This document shows positions 43,532-52,009 of a DNA stretch of 64,000 bases, in pieces. The stretch is taken from the NCBI RefSeq assembly GCF_005116475.1, contig NZ_SWBO01000002.1:453258-517257 (forward strand), written 5' to 3'. Position numbers and translations under genes: made by a program. The notes below the pieces were generated by a model, which was given only the letters and a program-made list of their open reading frames with translations, was not told the origin of the DNA and did not search any database. Source of the stretch: Pedobacter cryotolerans. Lineage in GTDB: Bacteria > Bacteroidota > Bacteroidia > Sphingobacteriales > Sphingobacteriaceae. Position 1 is the stretch's first letter. Every line of letters starts with the position of its first letter.

Positions 43532-43552
43532 ATCCTGAAATAAATTCAGGAT
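43532..43552. repeat. ATCCTGAA-TTCAGGAT hairpin
   Basis: 8-bp perfect arms around ATAAA, followed by GATGCGACTGAC. It resembles the GATCC..GGATGAC elements at 56566 and 56682 and lies between the UxuB-like gene and uxaC. Confidence 0.45.
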
Positions 43553-43564
43553 GATGCGACTGAC

Positions 43565-44380
43565 TTAAACCCCACTAAAAATAGAGAAGCCCCCATCTAC
43601 ACAAATCATTGCACCAGTTACAAACTGCGATGCATCGCTCAATAACCAAACTAAAGCACCTTTTAATTCATCTGGATCACCGAAACGTTTAAAAGGAGTT
43701 TGTTTAATTACCGACTGACCGCGAGGTGTAAAACCACCATCTGGCGTAGTTAATAAGTTTCTGTTTTGTTCGGTTAAGAAAAAGCCTGGTGCCAAAGCAT
43801 TCATACGGATTTTATCGCCATAACGGTTGGCCAATTCTACTGCAAACCATTGGGTATAGCAATCTACCGCAGCTTTACCCATATTGTAGCCCAATACTTT
43901 GGTAACTGCTTTTTTAGAATTCATCGAAGAAATATTTACAATACTTCCTCTTCCTGTTTGTGCAATAGCTTCTCCAAAAACTTGAGTTGGAATTAATGTT
44001 CCCCACAAATTTAGGTCGAGCACTTTTTTCATTCCATCCATTTTCATGGCAAAAACGCTTTCTTCTGGTTGCAAAACACCATCTGGCATATTACCACCTG
44101 CTGCATTTACCAAACCATCAATTTTACCGAAAGCGGCGATAATTTTTTCTCTGGCCGCAATTAATTGTGCTTCATCCATTGCATCGGCAATTAAAGCAAT
44201 TGCTTTACCGCCATTTTTATTGATTGCATCTGCTCTTTCGTTTGCGATGGCTTCATTTCTACCTAAAATACCAACTGCACCGCCAGCTTCTACAATTGCG
44301 TTAACGAAAGAATTTCCTAAAATACCTGTTCCGCCAGTTACTACGATTACTTTACCTTCTAAAGAAAATGATTGTTCCAT
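43565..44380 (-). CDS. uxuB: SDR-family hexuronate reductase, probably fructuronate reductase (UxuB/YjmF-like)
   Basis: A 271-residue short-chain dehydrogenase. The cofactor loop is VTGGTGILGNSF (about 14-25), the NAAGGN motif is followed by MPDGVLQPEESVF, and the catalytic YxxxK is YNMGK (about 178-182) after NISSMNS. The MPDGVLQ insertion and overall shape fit the D-mannonate oxidoreductase branch known from Bacillus rather than 2-deoxy-gluconate dehydrogenase KduD. It follows kduI, so a KduD-like role, reducing diketo-deoxyuronate to KDG, cannot be excluded. No uxuA partner is in the window. Confidence 0.75.
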   Translation of the reverse strand: MEQSFSLEGKVIVVTGGTGILGNSFVNAIVEAGGAVGILGRNEAIANERADAINKNGGKAIALIADAMDEAQLIAAREKIIAAFGKIDGLVNAAGGNMPDGVLQPEESVFAMKMDGMKKVLDLNLWGTLIPTQVFGEAIAQTGRGSIVNISSMNSKKAVTKVLGYNMGKAAVDCYTQWFAVELANRYGDKIRMNALAPGFFLTEQNRNLLTTPDGGFTPRGQSVIKQTPFKRFGDPDELKGALVWLLSDASQFVTGAMICVDGGFSIFSGV

Positions 44381-44397
44381 TGTTATTGTTTAATCAG

Positions 44398-44521
44398 CCC
44401 CACCCCAACCCTCCCCAGAAGGGAGGGAGTACAAGGAGGTTAGCCTTTCTATTGTTTACTTTTATGCTTTGGTTCGTGTCTCCACGAACCATAATTATTT
44501 CGGTTCGTGAGGACACAAACC
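44398..44521. repeat. CCCCACCCCAACCCTCCCC element and paired GGTTCGTG inverted repeat
   Basis: First, CCCTCCCC-AGAA-GGGAGGGAG forms a strong hairpin (about 44412-44429). Second, GGTTCGTGTCTCCACGAACC (44471-44490) and GGTTCGTGAGGACACAAACC (44502-44521) are each self-complementary and are near reverse complements of each other. Confidence 0.6.
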
Positions 44522-44532
44522 GAGGCCATAAC

Positions 44533-45363
44533 CTATTTTAATTCTTTTACTCCAAATGTATCCATATCGGCATAATCTAAATTTTCGCCTGCCATACCCC
44601 AAATAAAACTGTAATTTTTTGTTCCGCTACCTGCGTGTATGCTCCAAGTTGGAGATAAAACTGCCTCGTGGTTAGCTACAATAATGTGACGAGTTTCTTG
44701 TGGTTCGCCCATATAATGGAAAACTCTATGTTCTTCATCAACATCAAAATAGAAATATACTTCCATTCTTCTGTCGTGTGTATGAGGCGGAATGGTATTC
44801 CAAACACTTCCTGTAGAAAGAATAGTTAGGCCCATTACCAATTGGCAACTTTGTATCCCATCTTTATGGATGTAACGCATAATTTTACGCTCGTTAGCCG
44901 TTTCAACACTTCCTAACTGTGCAGAAAAAGCATCTGCATTTTGCAAATAAGTAGTTGGATAAGTTGCGTGAGCTGGAGCTGATAAAATATAGAACACCGC
45001 TGGATTATTAGCATCAGCACTGCTAAAACTTACATCTTTTACACCTTTGCCCATGTATAAACAATCTAGTTTTGCTAAATTGTAAGTAGTGCCATCGGCG
45101 ATAATAGAACCTGCACCGCCAACATTGATCACACCCATTTCTCTACGTTCTAAAAAGAATTCGGCACGTAAAATATCATAAGTCCCTAAAGGTACAACTT
45201 GGTTGGTTGGCGTAATTAAGCCAGTAACCATTCTATCGTAATGCGAATAAACAAAGTTTGCTTTGTCTTTTTCCTTTAAATCATCTAATAAAAAACGTTC
45301 TCTGATTTTATCAGTTCCGTAAGTTTTAAAATCTTCTGAGTGTACGTGTTGTATAATTTTCAT
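44533..45363 (-). CDS. kduI: 5-dehydro-4-deoxy-D-glucuronate isomerase
   Basis: A 276-residue cupin-type isomerase acting on 4-deoxy-L-threo-5-hexosulose uronate, the product of unsaturated galacturonate released by pectate lyase plus GH105. The zinc-site motif IPPHTHDRRMEVYFYFD (about 193-209) and the VHSEDFKTYGTDKIRERFL start are typical. It links lyase-derived unsaturated uronate to the KDG route. Confidence 0.96.
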   Translation of the reverse strand: MKIIQHVHSEDFKTYGTDKIRERFLLDDLKEKDKANFVYSHYDRMVTGLITPTNQVVPLGTYDILRAEFFLERREMGVINVGGAGSIIADGTTYNLAKLDCLYMGKGVKDVSFSSADANNPAVFYILSAPAHATYPTTYLQNADAFSAQLGSVETANERKIMRYIHKDGIQSCQLVMGLTILSTGSVWNTIPPHTHDRRMEVYFYFDVDEEHRVFHYMGEPQETRHIIVANHEAVLSPTWSIHAGSGTKNYSFIWGMAGENLDYADMDTFGVKELK

Positions 45364-45369
45364 ATTTAT

Positions 45370-45437
45370 TAGTTTGGCGTTTGGCGTTTAGGGTAAGGCG
45401 TTTGGTAGGCTTAACTCTATACGCTAAACGCAATTCG
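45370..45437. repeat. Degenerate GTTTGGCGTTTAGGG repeat
   Basis: Variants of TTTGGCGTTT, AAGGCGTTTGG and ACGCTAAACGCAA fill the uxaA-kduI gap and are partly mutually complementary. Confidence 0.5.
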
Positions 45438-45439
45438 TT

Positions 45440-47083
45440 TTATAAAGAAACCCCTCTTTTCCAAGGGATAAAATCATCTTGGTTTAGTAAAACTGATTTT
45501 GGGATTATTTCGCCACTGGCAGCTTTAATACAATATTCTAAAATATCTTCGCCCATTTCTTCAATGGTTTTTTCACCTTCAATTACTGGTCCGGTGTTGA
45601 TATCGATGATATCTCCCATTCTTTTAGTTAAAGCATTGTTGGTAGAAACCTTAATTACCGGACAAACTGGATTACCTGTTGGTGTACCCAAACCTGTAGT
45701 AAATAAAATTAAAGTTGCTCCACTTGCAGCTTTACCAGTTGTGGCTTCTACATCGTTACCGGGAGTACAAACTAGGTTTAAACCGTGTTTTGTACTTGGT
45801 TCGGTATAATCTAACACATCTTCAACTGGCGATGTTCCGCCTTTTTTTGCTGCGCCGTTACTTTTAATGGCATCGGTAATTAAACCATCTTTAATGTTGC
45901 CTGGCGATGGGTTCATGTGGAAACCAGAACCTGCATTTTCTGCTGCCTGACTGTAGGCTCCCATTAAACTGATGAATTTTTTAGCGGCAACTTCGTCTTT
46001 TGTACGGTCTATTAAATCTTGCTCGGCTCCACATAATTCTGGAAACTCTGCCAATAAAACTGTAGCACCTAGACCAACCAATAAATCTGAACAATAGCCC
46101 ACTGCCGGATTTGCAGAAATACCACTAAATCCATCGCTACCACCACATTTTACCCCAACATTCATTTTGCTCAAAGGTGCAGGTTGACGTTCAATTTTGT
46201 TAGCTTCAACCAACCCTTCGAAAGTTTTTTTGATAGCCAAGGCAATCATATTTTCTTCGCTTTGCGATTGCTGTTGCTCAAAAATGAACATCGGTTTATC
46301 GAAATTCGGATTTCTATCTTTTAAATCTTTGGTAAAATCTTGAACTTGTAAATTCTGACATCCCAAGCTTAAAACCGTAACACCCGCAACGTTTGGATGA
46401 TCTGCATAAGCAGCTAATAATTTGCTAAGCACAGCTGCATCTTGTCTAATTCCACCGCATCCACCTTGATGGTTTAAAAATTTAATCCCATCAATATTTT
46501 TAAATGGTCTGTCTGTTGTAGTTCCTTCAAAAGAAAGTGGAGCTTCTAACGATGAAATATCAACACCATGTTTATAAGCTTCAACCAAATGTTTAGTATA
46601 ACTTTTATATTTTGCGGTTACCGCATAACCCAATTCATTATGTAAAGCTTCTCTAATTACATCTAAATTGCGGTTTTCGCAAAAAACTGTTGGAATAAAC
46701 AACCAATAGTTTGCTGTACCAACTTTACCGTCTGCACGGTGGTAGCCATTAAATGTTCTGCCTACAAATTTAGAAACGTCTGGCGCTTGCCAACTATAGC
46801 GATATGGGCGGTATTCATAAGGTGCAGCAGCATGTTTTAAATTATCGGTGTTCATTACCGAACCTGCACGAACTGTAAATTGTACTTTACCAACTAAGGT
46901 TCCATACATATTTACTTCATCGCCAGCATTCATATCAGTCATGTAAAACTTATGCTTTGCGTCAATATCATCAACCAAAACATAATCTACACCCTGATAA
47001 GTTACGGTTTGACCAGCCTTTAAATCGGTTAAAGCAACCAATACATTATCTTGTGGATGAACTTTTAAAACTTGTTGTTTCAT
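45440..47083 (-). CDS. uxaA: Altronate dehydratase
   Basis: A 547-residue enzyme dehydrating D-altronate to 2-keto-3-deoxygluconate. An N-terminal SAF-like domain (about 10-90) is followed by the UxaA/GarD catalytic domain. Landmarks are FNGYHRADGKVGTANYWLFIPTVFCENRN, HQGGCGGIRQDA, KCGGSDGFSGISANPAVG (conserved Cys) and CTPGNDVEATTGKAASGATLILFTTG. Full length as in E. coli UxaA. It lies 8 nt after uxaB. Confidence 0.96.
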   Translation of the reverse strand: MKQQVLKVHPQDNVLVALTDLKAGQTVTYQGVDYVLVDDIDAKHKFYMTDMNAGDEVNMYGTLVGKVQFTVRAGSVMNTDNLKHAAAPYEYRPYRYSWQAPDVSKFVGRTFNGYHRADGKVGTANYWLFIPTVFCENRNLDVIREALHNELGYAVTAKYKSYTKHLVEAYKHGVDISSLEAPLSFEGTTTDRPFKNIDGIKFLNHQGGCGGIRQDAAVLSKLLAAYADHPNVAGVTVLSLGCQNLQVQDFTKDLKDRNPNFDKPMFIFEQQQSQSEENMIALAIKKTFEGLVEANKIERQPAPLSKMNVGVKCGGSDGFSGISANPAVGYCSDLLVGLGATVLLAEFPELCGAEQDLIDRTKDEVAAKKFISLMGAYSQAAENAGSGFHMNPSPGNIKDGLITDAIKSNGAAKKGGTSPVEDVLDYTEPSTKHGLNLVCTPGNDVEATTGKAASGATLILFTTGLGTPTGNPVCPVIKVSTNNALTKRMGDIIDINTGPVIEGEKTIEEMGEDILEYCIKAASGEIIPKSVLLNQDDFIPWKRGVSL

Positions 47084-47091
47084 CGGTATAT

Positions 47092-48588
47092 TTAAATTAA
47101 TTGAGTAGAATTTTGAGCTTTTAAAGCGACTTCTATACCACTTTCAGCTATCAAATTATATTTTTCTATTACTGTTGCTGTAAAACCAGGCAAAAGCATT
47201 AAATCAGTTTTCCAAAAATCAGCATCTTTAAGCACAGCTGATGGATAATTTTCTTTAGCAATCTTGTTGAAATAGTTTGCACTATCATCTGTAATCAGAT
47301 ATTCGTTTCCTTTATGTGAGCCATAATATTTACCATCTTTTTCATTAGCCACATTCATAAAAGTTAAATAAGCAGCAAAGCCAAAGGCGATGTTTTCTGG
47401 AACGTTGTTAAATAATTTATAGTGATTAAGCAATAATGGTAAAATACGAATTTTCATCTTCATACTGTACTGGAAAGTGATATTTAACCACAAATGCTCA
47501 ATAGATGGATTAGCGAAACGGTCTTTTACAGTACCAGCAAATTTTGTTGTTTCGGCTTCGGTAACTTTATACGGAATAGCAGGAGCAATTTCGGTTGCCA
47601 TTAAGCTATCAATGTAAGCTTTAATTTCTGCGTTTTGCATCGCATCTTTAACCAAATTGATACCCGATAAATAAGCAATACCAGAAGTTAAGGTGTGTGT
47701 GCCATTTAACAAACGAACTTTTAGCTCTCTATAAATTTCAATGTCTTCGGCAATTACTACGCCTTCATCTACTTTAGCAAAACTTAAAACCTCGGCAACT
47801 TTAGCATCTCCCTCAATAGCCCAAAGACTATAAGGTTCGCTCATCGATAACAAATGATCTTCATAACCCAAGTCATCTTGTAATTTAGCTAAATTTGCTG
47901 CATCGGGTTTACCCGGAACAATTCTATCTACAAGAGAGTTACAAAATCTATTTTCGCTTTGTAACCAAGCAATAAAATCGTCTGATAAATTATTGAATGT
48001 AGCTAATTCTAAAATTATCGAGCCTAATTTTTTACCGTTTTCTGGTATCAACTCTGTTGCGATGATGACTAAACCAGTTGCAGTTGAACCTAAAATTTGG
48101 AAACGCTTATGTAAAACAGCCAACACTTTTGCAGGAAACGATAAAGGCGGATTTTGATCAATACTTTCCTCAACCAATTGAATACCAACTTCAGTTGTGT
48201 TAGAAACGATGATTTCTAAATCTTTAGACTTTGCTATTTCGAGGATAGCATTCCAATCTTCGTTAGCCGAAATTACTCTGCTTATGGCCGATGAAATGAT
48301 GTTTTCTGAAACAAATTCGCCATTAGAGATCCCTCTGATGCAAAGCGTATATAAATTATCTTGTGCATCAAATTCTGAAGTTGATCCGCTGGTAGATTTA
48401 ACAACAGCAACTCTCCCATTAAAAATGCCTTGTCTGTTGGCTTTATCGATAAAATAATCTGGCAAACCACGTAATAAAACGCCAGTTCCGAATTGCAATA
48501 CTTTCTCTGGAAGTTCAAATATGTTAGGTTGTGGCACAATCACATCAGCCTTATTGATAAGGTTTAGATTTGCTTGAGATAAAATCAT
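47092..48588 (-). CDS. uxaB: Tagaturonate reductase (altronate oxidoreductase)
   Basis: A 498-residue mannitol-dehydrogenase-superfamily enzyme reducing tagaturonate to altronate with NADH. The Rossmann start is LPEKVLQFGTGVLLRGLPDYFIDKAN (about 27-52) and the C-terminal catalytic segment has KVRLLNGTHTLTSGIAYLSG (about 291-310, Lys/Asn/His). It is the first gene of the hexuronate block, 274 bp from the pectate lyase gene, so it may have its own promoter. Confidence 0.94.
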   Translation of the reverse strand: MILSQANLNLINKADVIVPQPNIFELPEKVLQFGTGVLLRGLPDYFIDKANRQGIFNGRVAVVKSTSGSTSEFDAQDNLYTLCIRGISNGEFVSENIISSAISRVISANEDWNAILEIAKSKDLEIIVSNTTEVGIQLVEESIDQNPPLSFPAKVLAVLHKRFQILGSTATGLVIIATELIPENGKKLGSIILELATFNNLSDDFIAWLQSENRFCNSLVDRIVPGKPDAANLAKLQDDLGYEDHLLSMSEPYSLWAIEGDAKVAEVLSFAKVDEGVVIAEDIEIYRELKVRLLNGTHTLTSGIAYLSGINLVKDAMQNAEIKAYIDSLMATEIAPAIPYKVTEAETTKFAGTVKDRFANPSIEHLWLNITFQYSMKMKIRILPLLLNHYKLFNNVPENIAFGFAAYLTFMNVANEKDGKYYGSHKGNEYLITDDSANYFNKIAKENYPSAVLKDADFWKTDLMLLPGFTATVIEKYNLIAESGIEVALKAQNSTQLI

Positions 48589-48730
48589 TTTTATGAATAC
48601 AGGTTACAATTTATAATAGTTGTAAAGCATACCAAGCACACTTTGCAACATTTGGTTATAGCAATAATACCTATTTTTGATGGGTTTAAAAGCGATTTGA
48701 GTGCAAATATTTGCGCAATCGTTCCCGAGT

Positions 48731-48862
48731 TTAGTTGACAGTTTTCAGTTTGCGGTTATCGGTTTCCAATTAGCAGTTTTCATTTGGCAACTTGCAGTTC
48801 ATGGTTTTATTTAAAGCTACTATTGGCACTTTAAATTTTGTTAACTGTAAAATGCAAACTGT
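48731..48862. repeat. Degenerate CAGTTTTCAGTTTGCGG repeat
   Basis: Variants of GACAGTTTTCAGTTTGCGGTT, CAATTAGCAGTTTTC and AACTTGCAGTTCATGG are followed by AACTGTAAAATGCAAACTG. It occupies most of the gap between the pectate lyase and uxaB and is related to 4824-4887 and 53820-53873. Confidence 0.6.
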
Positions 48863-49900
48863 TTACTGGTTAGCTTTTTGCCATTTTGGATATTCTTTTT
48901 GAATAAGGCTGTTTGCCCATGTGCCATACCATGAATAGCCTTTTCTTCTTTCGAAACTAATATCAGCTACATTATACTTGATAGAATTGTCGCGATCGCC
49001 AAAAATAGGTTTGTTGGTTTCAAATTCATAAAACCTTGCCCATATAATTGAGTTAGGATCAGCAATTAGACCGCGATCTTTCCCGTCTGGAAATTGATCG
49101 AATTTATAGCCAACAATTTTTGAGTTATCGAACCAAATAATAGCATTATTAATTGCAGATTTTACTTCATCAGAGGGATTTTCAATTTTTATTAAAAACT
49201 TAACAATACCAGCAGATTCTGCAGTGCTCAGCGAAGCTGGTTCAAAAGCTCTAGCTTTTGCAGGCTTTAGGGTAAGATGATCATACTGAGCAGCCCAAAT
49301 ACTTGGTTTACCGTTTTGTAATACTTGCGATTTAACAATACAATCCACTCCTTTTGTTACAGCCGCTGTAGCTTTATTGGCTAATTTTGGATTTACAATT
49401 TCGAAATCGTTTGTTTTATTACTGATATTTAACATGATGTTTAATACATTGATCATGGCATCATCATTAAAAGTAATTTCGGCTCGGTAACTGCTATTAT
49501 CTGGATAATATTGAGGCCAGCCCCCGTTTGCATATTGCGCTTCAAGCAAATATTCAATCCCTTTTTCTGCCGCTTTTAAATAGGCTGGGTTTGAGGTGTT
49601 TTTAAATGCTTTTACTAAAGCTGTAATTTCTCTACTTGTTGCCTTATTGTCAATTGTTGCATGTTTAGCAGGAGTTGATTTAATTTTAGCCAACAAATCT
49701 GCATCGATAGGCTTTTCATAAGATACCACGCTTTTATCTACCAACTGCTTCGGCCAACCACCATTTGATAGTTGATAAACTAAAATTTTTTCGGCAGTTT
49801 CATCAACCTTATAGCTAATTTGAGGTGGTTTTTGTGCAGTTGCACAAGAAGCTAAACTCAAGTAAATTATCGTAAAAAGTATTTTAACTGTGTTTTTCAT
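48863..49900 (-). CDS. Pectate lyase, polysaccharide lyase family 10
   Basis: I start at the ATG at 49900 (MKNTVKILFTIIYLSLASCATAQ), giving a 345-residue lipoprotein with lipid on Cys19. The body shows the PL10 (alpha/alpha)3 toroid pattern: ILVYQLSNGGWPKQL, HATIDNKATSREI, LLEAQYANGGWPQYYPDNSSYRAEITFNDDAMINVL, IWAAQYD and EPASLSTAESAGIVKFL. It cleaves polygalacturonate by beta-elimination, leaving unsaturated ends for the GH105 enzyme. It probably sits on the cell surface or periplasmic face. Confidence 0.92.
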   Translation of the reverse strand: MKNTVKILFTIIYLSLASCATAQKPPQISYKVDETAEKILVYQLSNGGWPKQLVDKSVVSYEKPIDADLLAKIKSTPAKHATIDNKATSREITALVKAFKNTSNPAYLKAAEKGIEYLLEAQYANGGWPQYYPDNSSYRAEITFNDDAMINVLNIMLNISNKTNDFEIVNPKLANKATAAVTKGVDCIVKSQVLQNGKPSIWAAQYDHLTLKPAKARAFEPASLSTAESAGIVKFLIKIENPSDEVKSAINNAIIWFDNSKIVGYKFDQFPDGKDRGLIADPNSIIWARFYEFETNKPIFGDRDNSIKYNVADISFERRKGYSWYGTWANSLIQKEYPKWQKANQ

Positions 49901-49904
49901 TTGC

Positions 49905-50075
49905 CTCACCCCCTGCCTACCGTCAGGCAGGCAACCCTCTCCAAAAGAGAGGGAGTTATTTTAATTCGTAATTGAAATATGTATTATTTAACCGCAAAGA
50001 CACGAAGAACGAAAAGGTTATAGTTTTTAAAGCTTTGCATTTGCTTAGCGACTTACCGAATTTCACCTCCACAAC
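49905..50075. repeat. Nested CCCTCTCC hairpin repeat and ACCGCAAAGACACGAAG element
   Basis: CACCCC, then an inserted CTGCCTACCGTCAGGCAGGC (49912-49931), then AACCCTCTCC-AAAA-GAGAGGGAGTT (49933-49957). A separate CCGCAAAGACACGAAGAACG string (49992-50011) belongs to a repeat type I know to be common in Bacteroidota intergenic DNA. Confidence 0.6.
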
Positions 50076-50082
50076 TTCCCGA

Positions 50083-52008
50083 CTATTTCGCCTTTTCATT
50101 TAACCAATCTACCAAATCATTTAAGCCTTTGTAATTATCGTACATCGCAGGTAATTTTCTTCCATCAACATACTCATTATATAACCATGGATCACCAATT
50201 ACAAAAACCGTTCCTTTACCATATTTCGTAACTGCAATTACATCTGCACCATCCGCATCTTTTAAAATTGGTTTGGCATCGCCTGATAATTTTAAACTGC
50301 TGTATTCTTTAATAAAGAGATTTTTAGCTGATTTAAAAATTCCATTCCCGCTAGGCACCACCACTTTCGCAGTTTCAAATACACCAGCAACAGGAACCTT
50401 ACCTTTGGTATCGCCGTTAAAATGAACACCAAATTTATTGGCTAATTTATTAAAGTGTTCTAATTCTACATTCGGTCCATCGTTGCCCAACAATACTAAA
50501 ACACCACCGTTTTTAACCCAATTTGTGATATTGTTAATGTCTTTCTCTTGTATAAAATTAGGTTTTGGCGTTTCTTTTTCATTATCAGGATCTACAATTA
50601 AATAAACCGAAGTGCCTTTTAAATTTGCAGCAGTTGGCGCTTGATACAAAGTTTTAGTTGTAAAACCTTTGCGTTCAAAAGCTTCGCCTAAGAAGGTAAA
50701 ACCATTATTTCCTCTTTCGTCAAATTTGTAATGCCAAATTAAATCGTTGCCGCTTTGGTCTTTTTTAACCTCATTATTAAAATATGAATCTAAGGTTAAA
50801 GTTTTGCCTAATGCTGGCTTTGGTAATGCTGCCAATTCCATTTCGTTAGCTGCCAAAATAAAAGAGCCTATGCCTTTTGCATCATTGGTAATTACTTTCT
50901 CTTTCATGTAATATTCGTAACTACCATCGCGATATGGTTTGCCACCTAAACCAGAAACTGTAACCGTTCCTTTTAAGTTTACTAAACCTGGAGCAGCTTG
51001 TTCTATAAATTCAGAATTAATGCCTTTATAACCTTTATCCGCTACTGCGAAATAAGATTTAGGCAAATAACCCATTCTAACTGCTTTTGCGATTGCATAC
51101 ACAAACATGCTCGAAGCTGATGACTCGAAATAATTGCCTTTGCCTTGTGGTTTATCTAAAATATCGTACCATAAGCCAGTTTTTGCATCTTGTACTTTTT
51201 GTGTAGCTAACGCAAAGCGATTTAAAATAGCAATCAATTCTTTACGTTTTGGATGTGTTTTAGGAAAATTATCTAACACATCTACCAAAGCCATTCCGTA
51301 CCAACCCATTGCTCTTGCCCAAAAATTTGGCGATCTGCCGGTAGTTTTATCAGCCCATTGCTCGGTTTTAGATTCATCCCAACCGTGGTACAATAAGCCA
51401 GTTTTATTATCACGAGAATTTTTCTCCATCCAAATAAACTGATTGGCAATATCATCAAATACAGATTGATCATTAATTAACATCGCATATTCCGCATAAA
51501 ACGGTTGTCCCATGTACAAACCATCTAACCACATTTGGTTTGGATAGATTTTTTTATGCCAAAAGCCACCCTCTTTAGTACGTGGATGCTTTTTCAACTG
51601 CTCCCATAAAATTGTAGCCGCTTTAAAATATTTTGGCTGATTGGTTACTTTGTAAAGTGTTAATAACGTTCTGCCATTTTTAATGTTATCAATATTGTAA
51701 TCCTCTTGTTTGTACATTTTAATTGTACCTTCTTTGGTTACATAATTGTCCATGCAAGCTTGCATGTAATCAAAGTATTTGGTATCTGCGGTATTTCTCC
51801 AAACACCATCAATTCCTTCAAGCATTACACCTTGATCGTACGACCATTTTACAGGTCTGAAATGATTGGTTGCAGCATTTGCTGAATCTTTAGATAAGGC
51901 TAAAACCTGATCTGACATTTGCTGTGATAAAGGTTTTTCTTGGGCGTTAACCTGAAATGTAAAACTTGCTAAAGCTGTGAATGCTAAATATCTAAGCGAT
52001 TTTTTCAT
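50083..52008 (-). CDS. GH105 unsaturated rhamnogalacturonyl/galacturonyl hydrolase with extra C-terminal domain
   Basis: I start at 52008 (MKKSLRYLAFTALASFTFQVNAQ signal peptide), giving 641 residues. Residues about 25-375 are the (alpha/alpha)6 barrel of family GH105. The putative catalytic Asp162 is in MWLDGLYMGQPFYAEYA, with WSYDQGVMLEGIDGVW and GRSPNFWARAMGWYGMALVDVLD. It would hydrolyse unsaturated uronate from lyase products. Residues about 400-640 form a second domain with VYLIVDPDNEKETP, ITNWVKNGGVLVLLGNDGPN and YGKGTVFVIGDPWLYNEY. This resembles class I glutamine-amidotransferase-like DUF4350 domains. It starts 1 nt after GH28. Confidence 0.9.
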   Translation of the reverse strand: MKKSLRYLAFTALASFTFQVNAQEKPLSQQMSDQVLALSKDSANAATNHFRPVKWSYDQGVMLEGIDGVWRNTADTKYFDYMQACMDNYVTKEGTIKMYKQEDYNIDNIKNGRTLLTLYKVTNQPKYFKAATILWEQLKKHPRTKEGGFWHKKIYPNQMWLDGLYMGQPFYAEYAMLINDQSVFDDIANQFIWMEKNSRDNKTGLLYHGWDESKTEQWADKTTGRSPNFWARAMGWYGMALVDVLDNFPKTHPKRKELIAILNRFALATQKVQDAKTGLWYDILDKPQGKGNYFESSASSMFVYAIAKAVRMGYLPKSYFAVADKGYKGINSEFIEQAAPGLVNLKGTVTVSGLGGKPYRDGSYEYYMKEKVITNDAKGIGSFILAANEMELAALPKPALGKTLTLDSYFNNEVKKDQSGNDLIWHYKFDERGNNGFTFLGEAFERKGFTTKTLYQAPTAANLKGTSVYLIVDPDNEKETPKPNFIQEKDINNITNWVKNGGVLVLLGNDGPNVELEHFNKLANKFGVHFNGDTKGKVPVAGVFETAKVVVPSGNGIFKSAKNLFIKEYSSLKLSGDAKPILKDADGADVIAVTKYGKGTVFVIGDPWLYNEYVDGRKLPAMYDNYKGLNDLVDWLNEKAK

Positions 52009-52009
52009 G

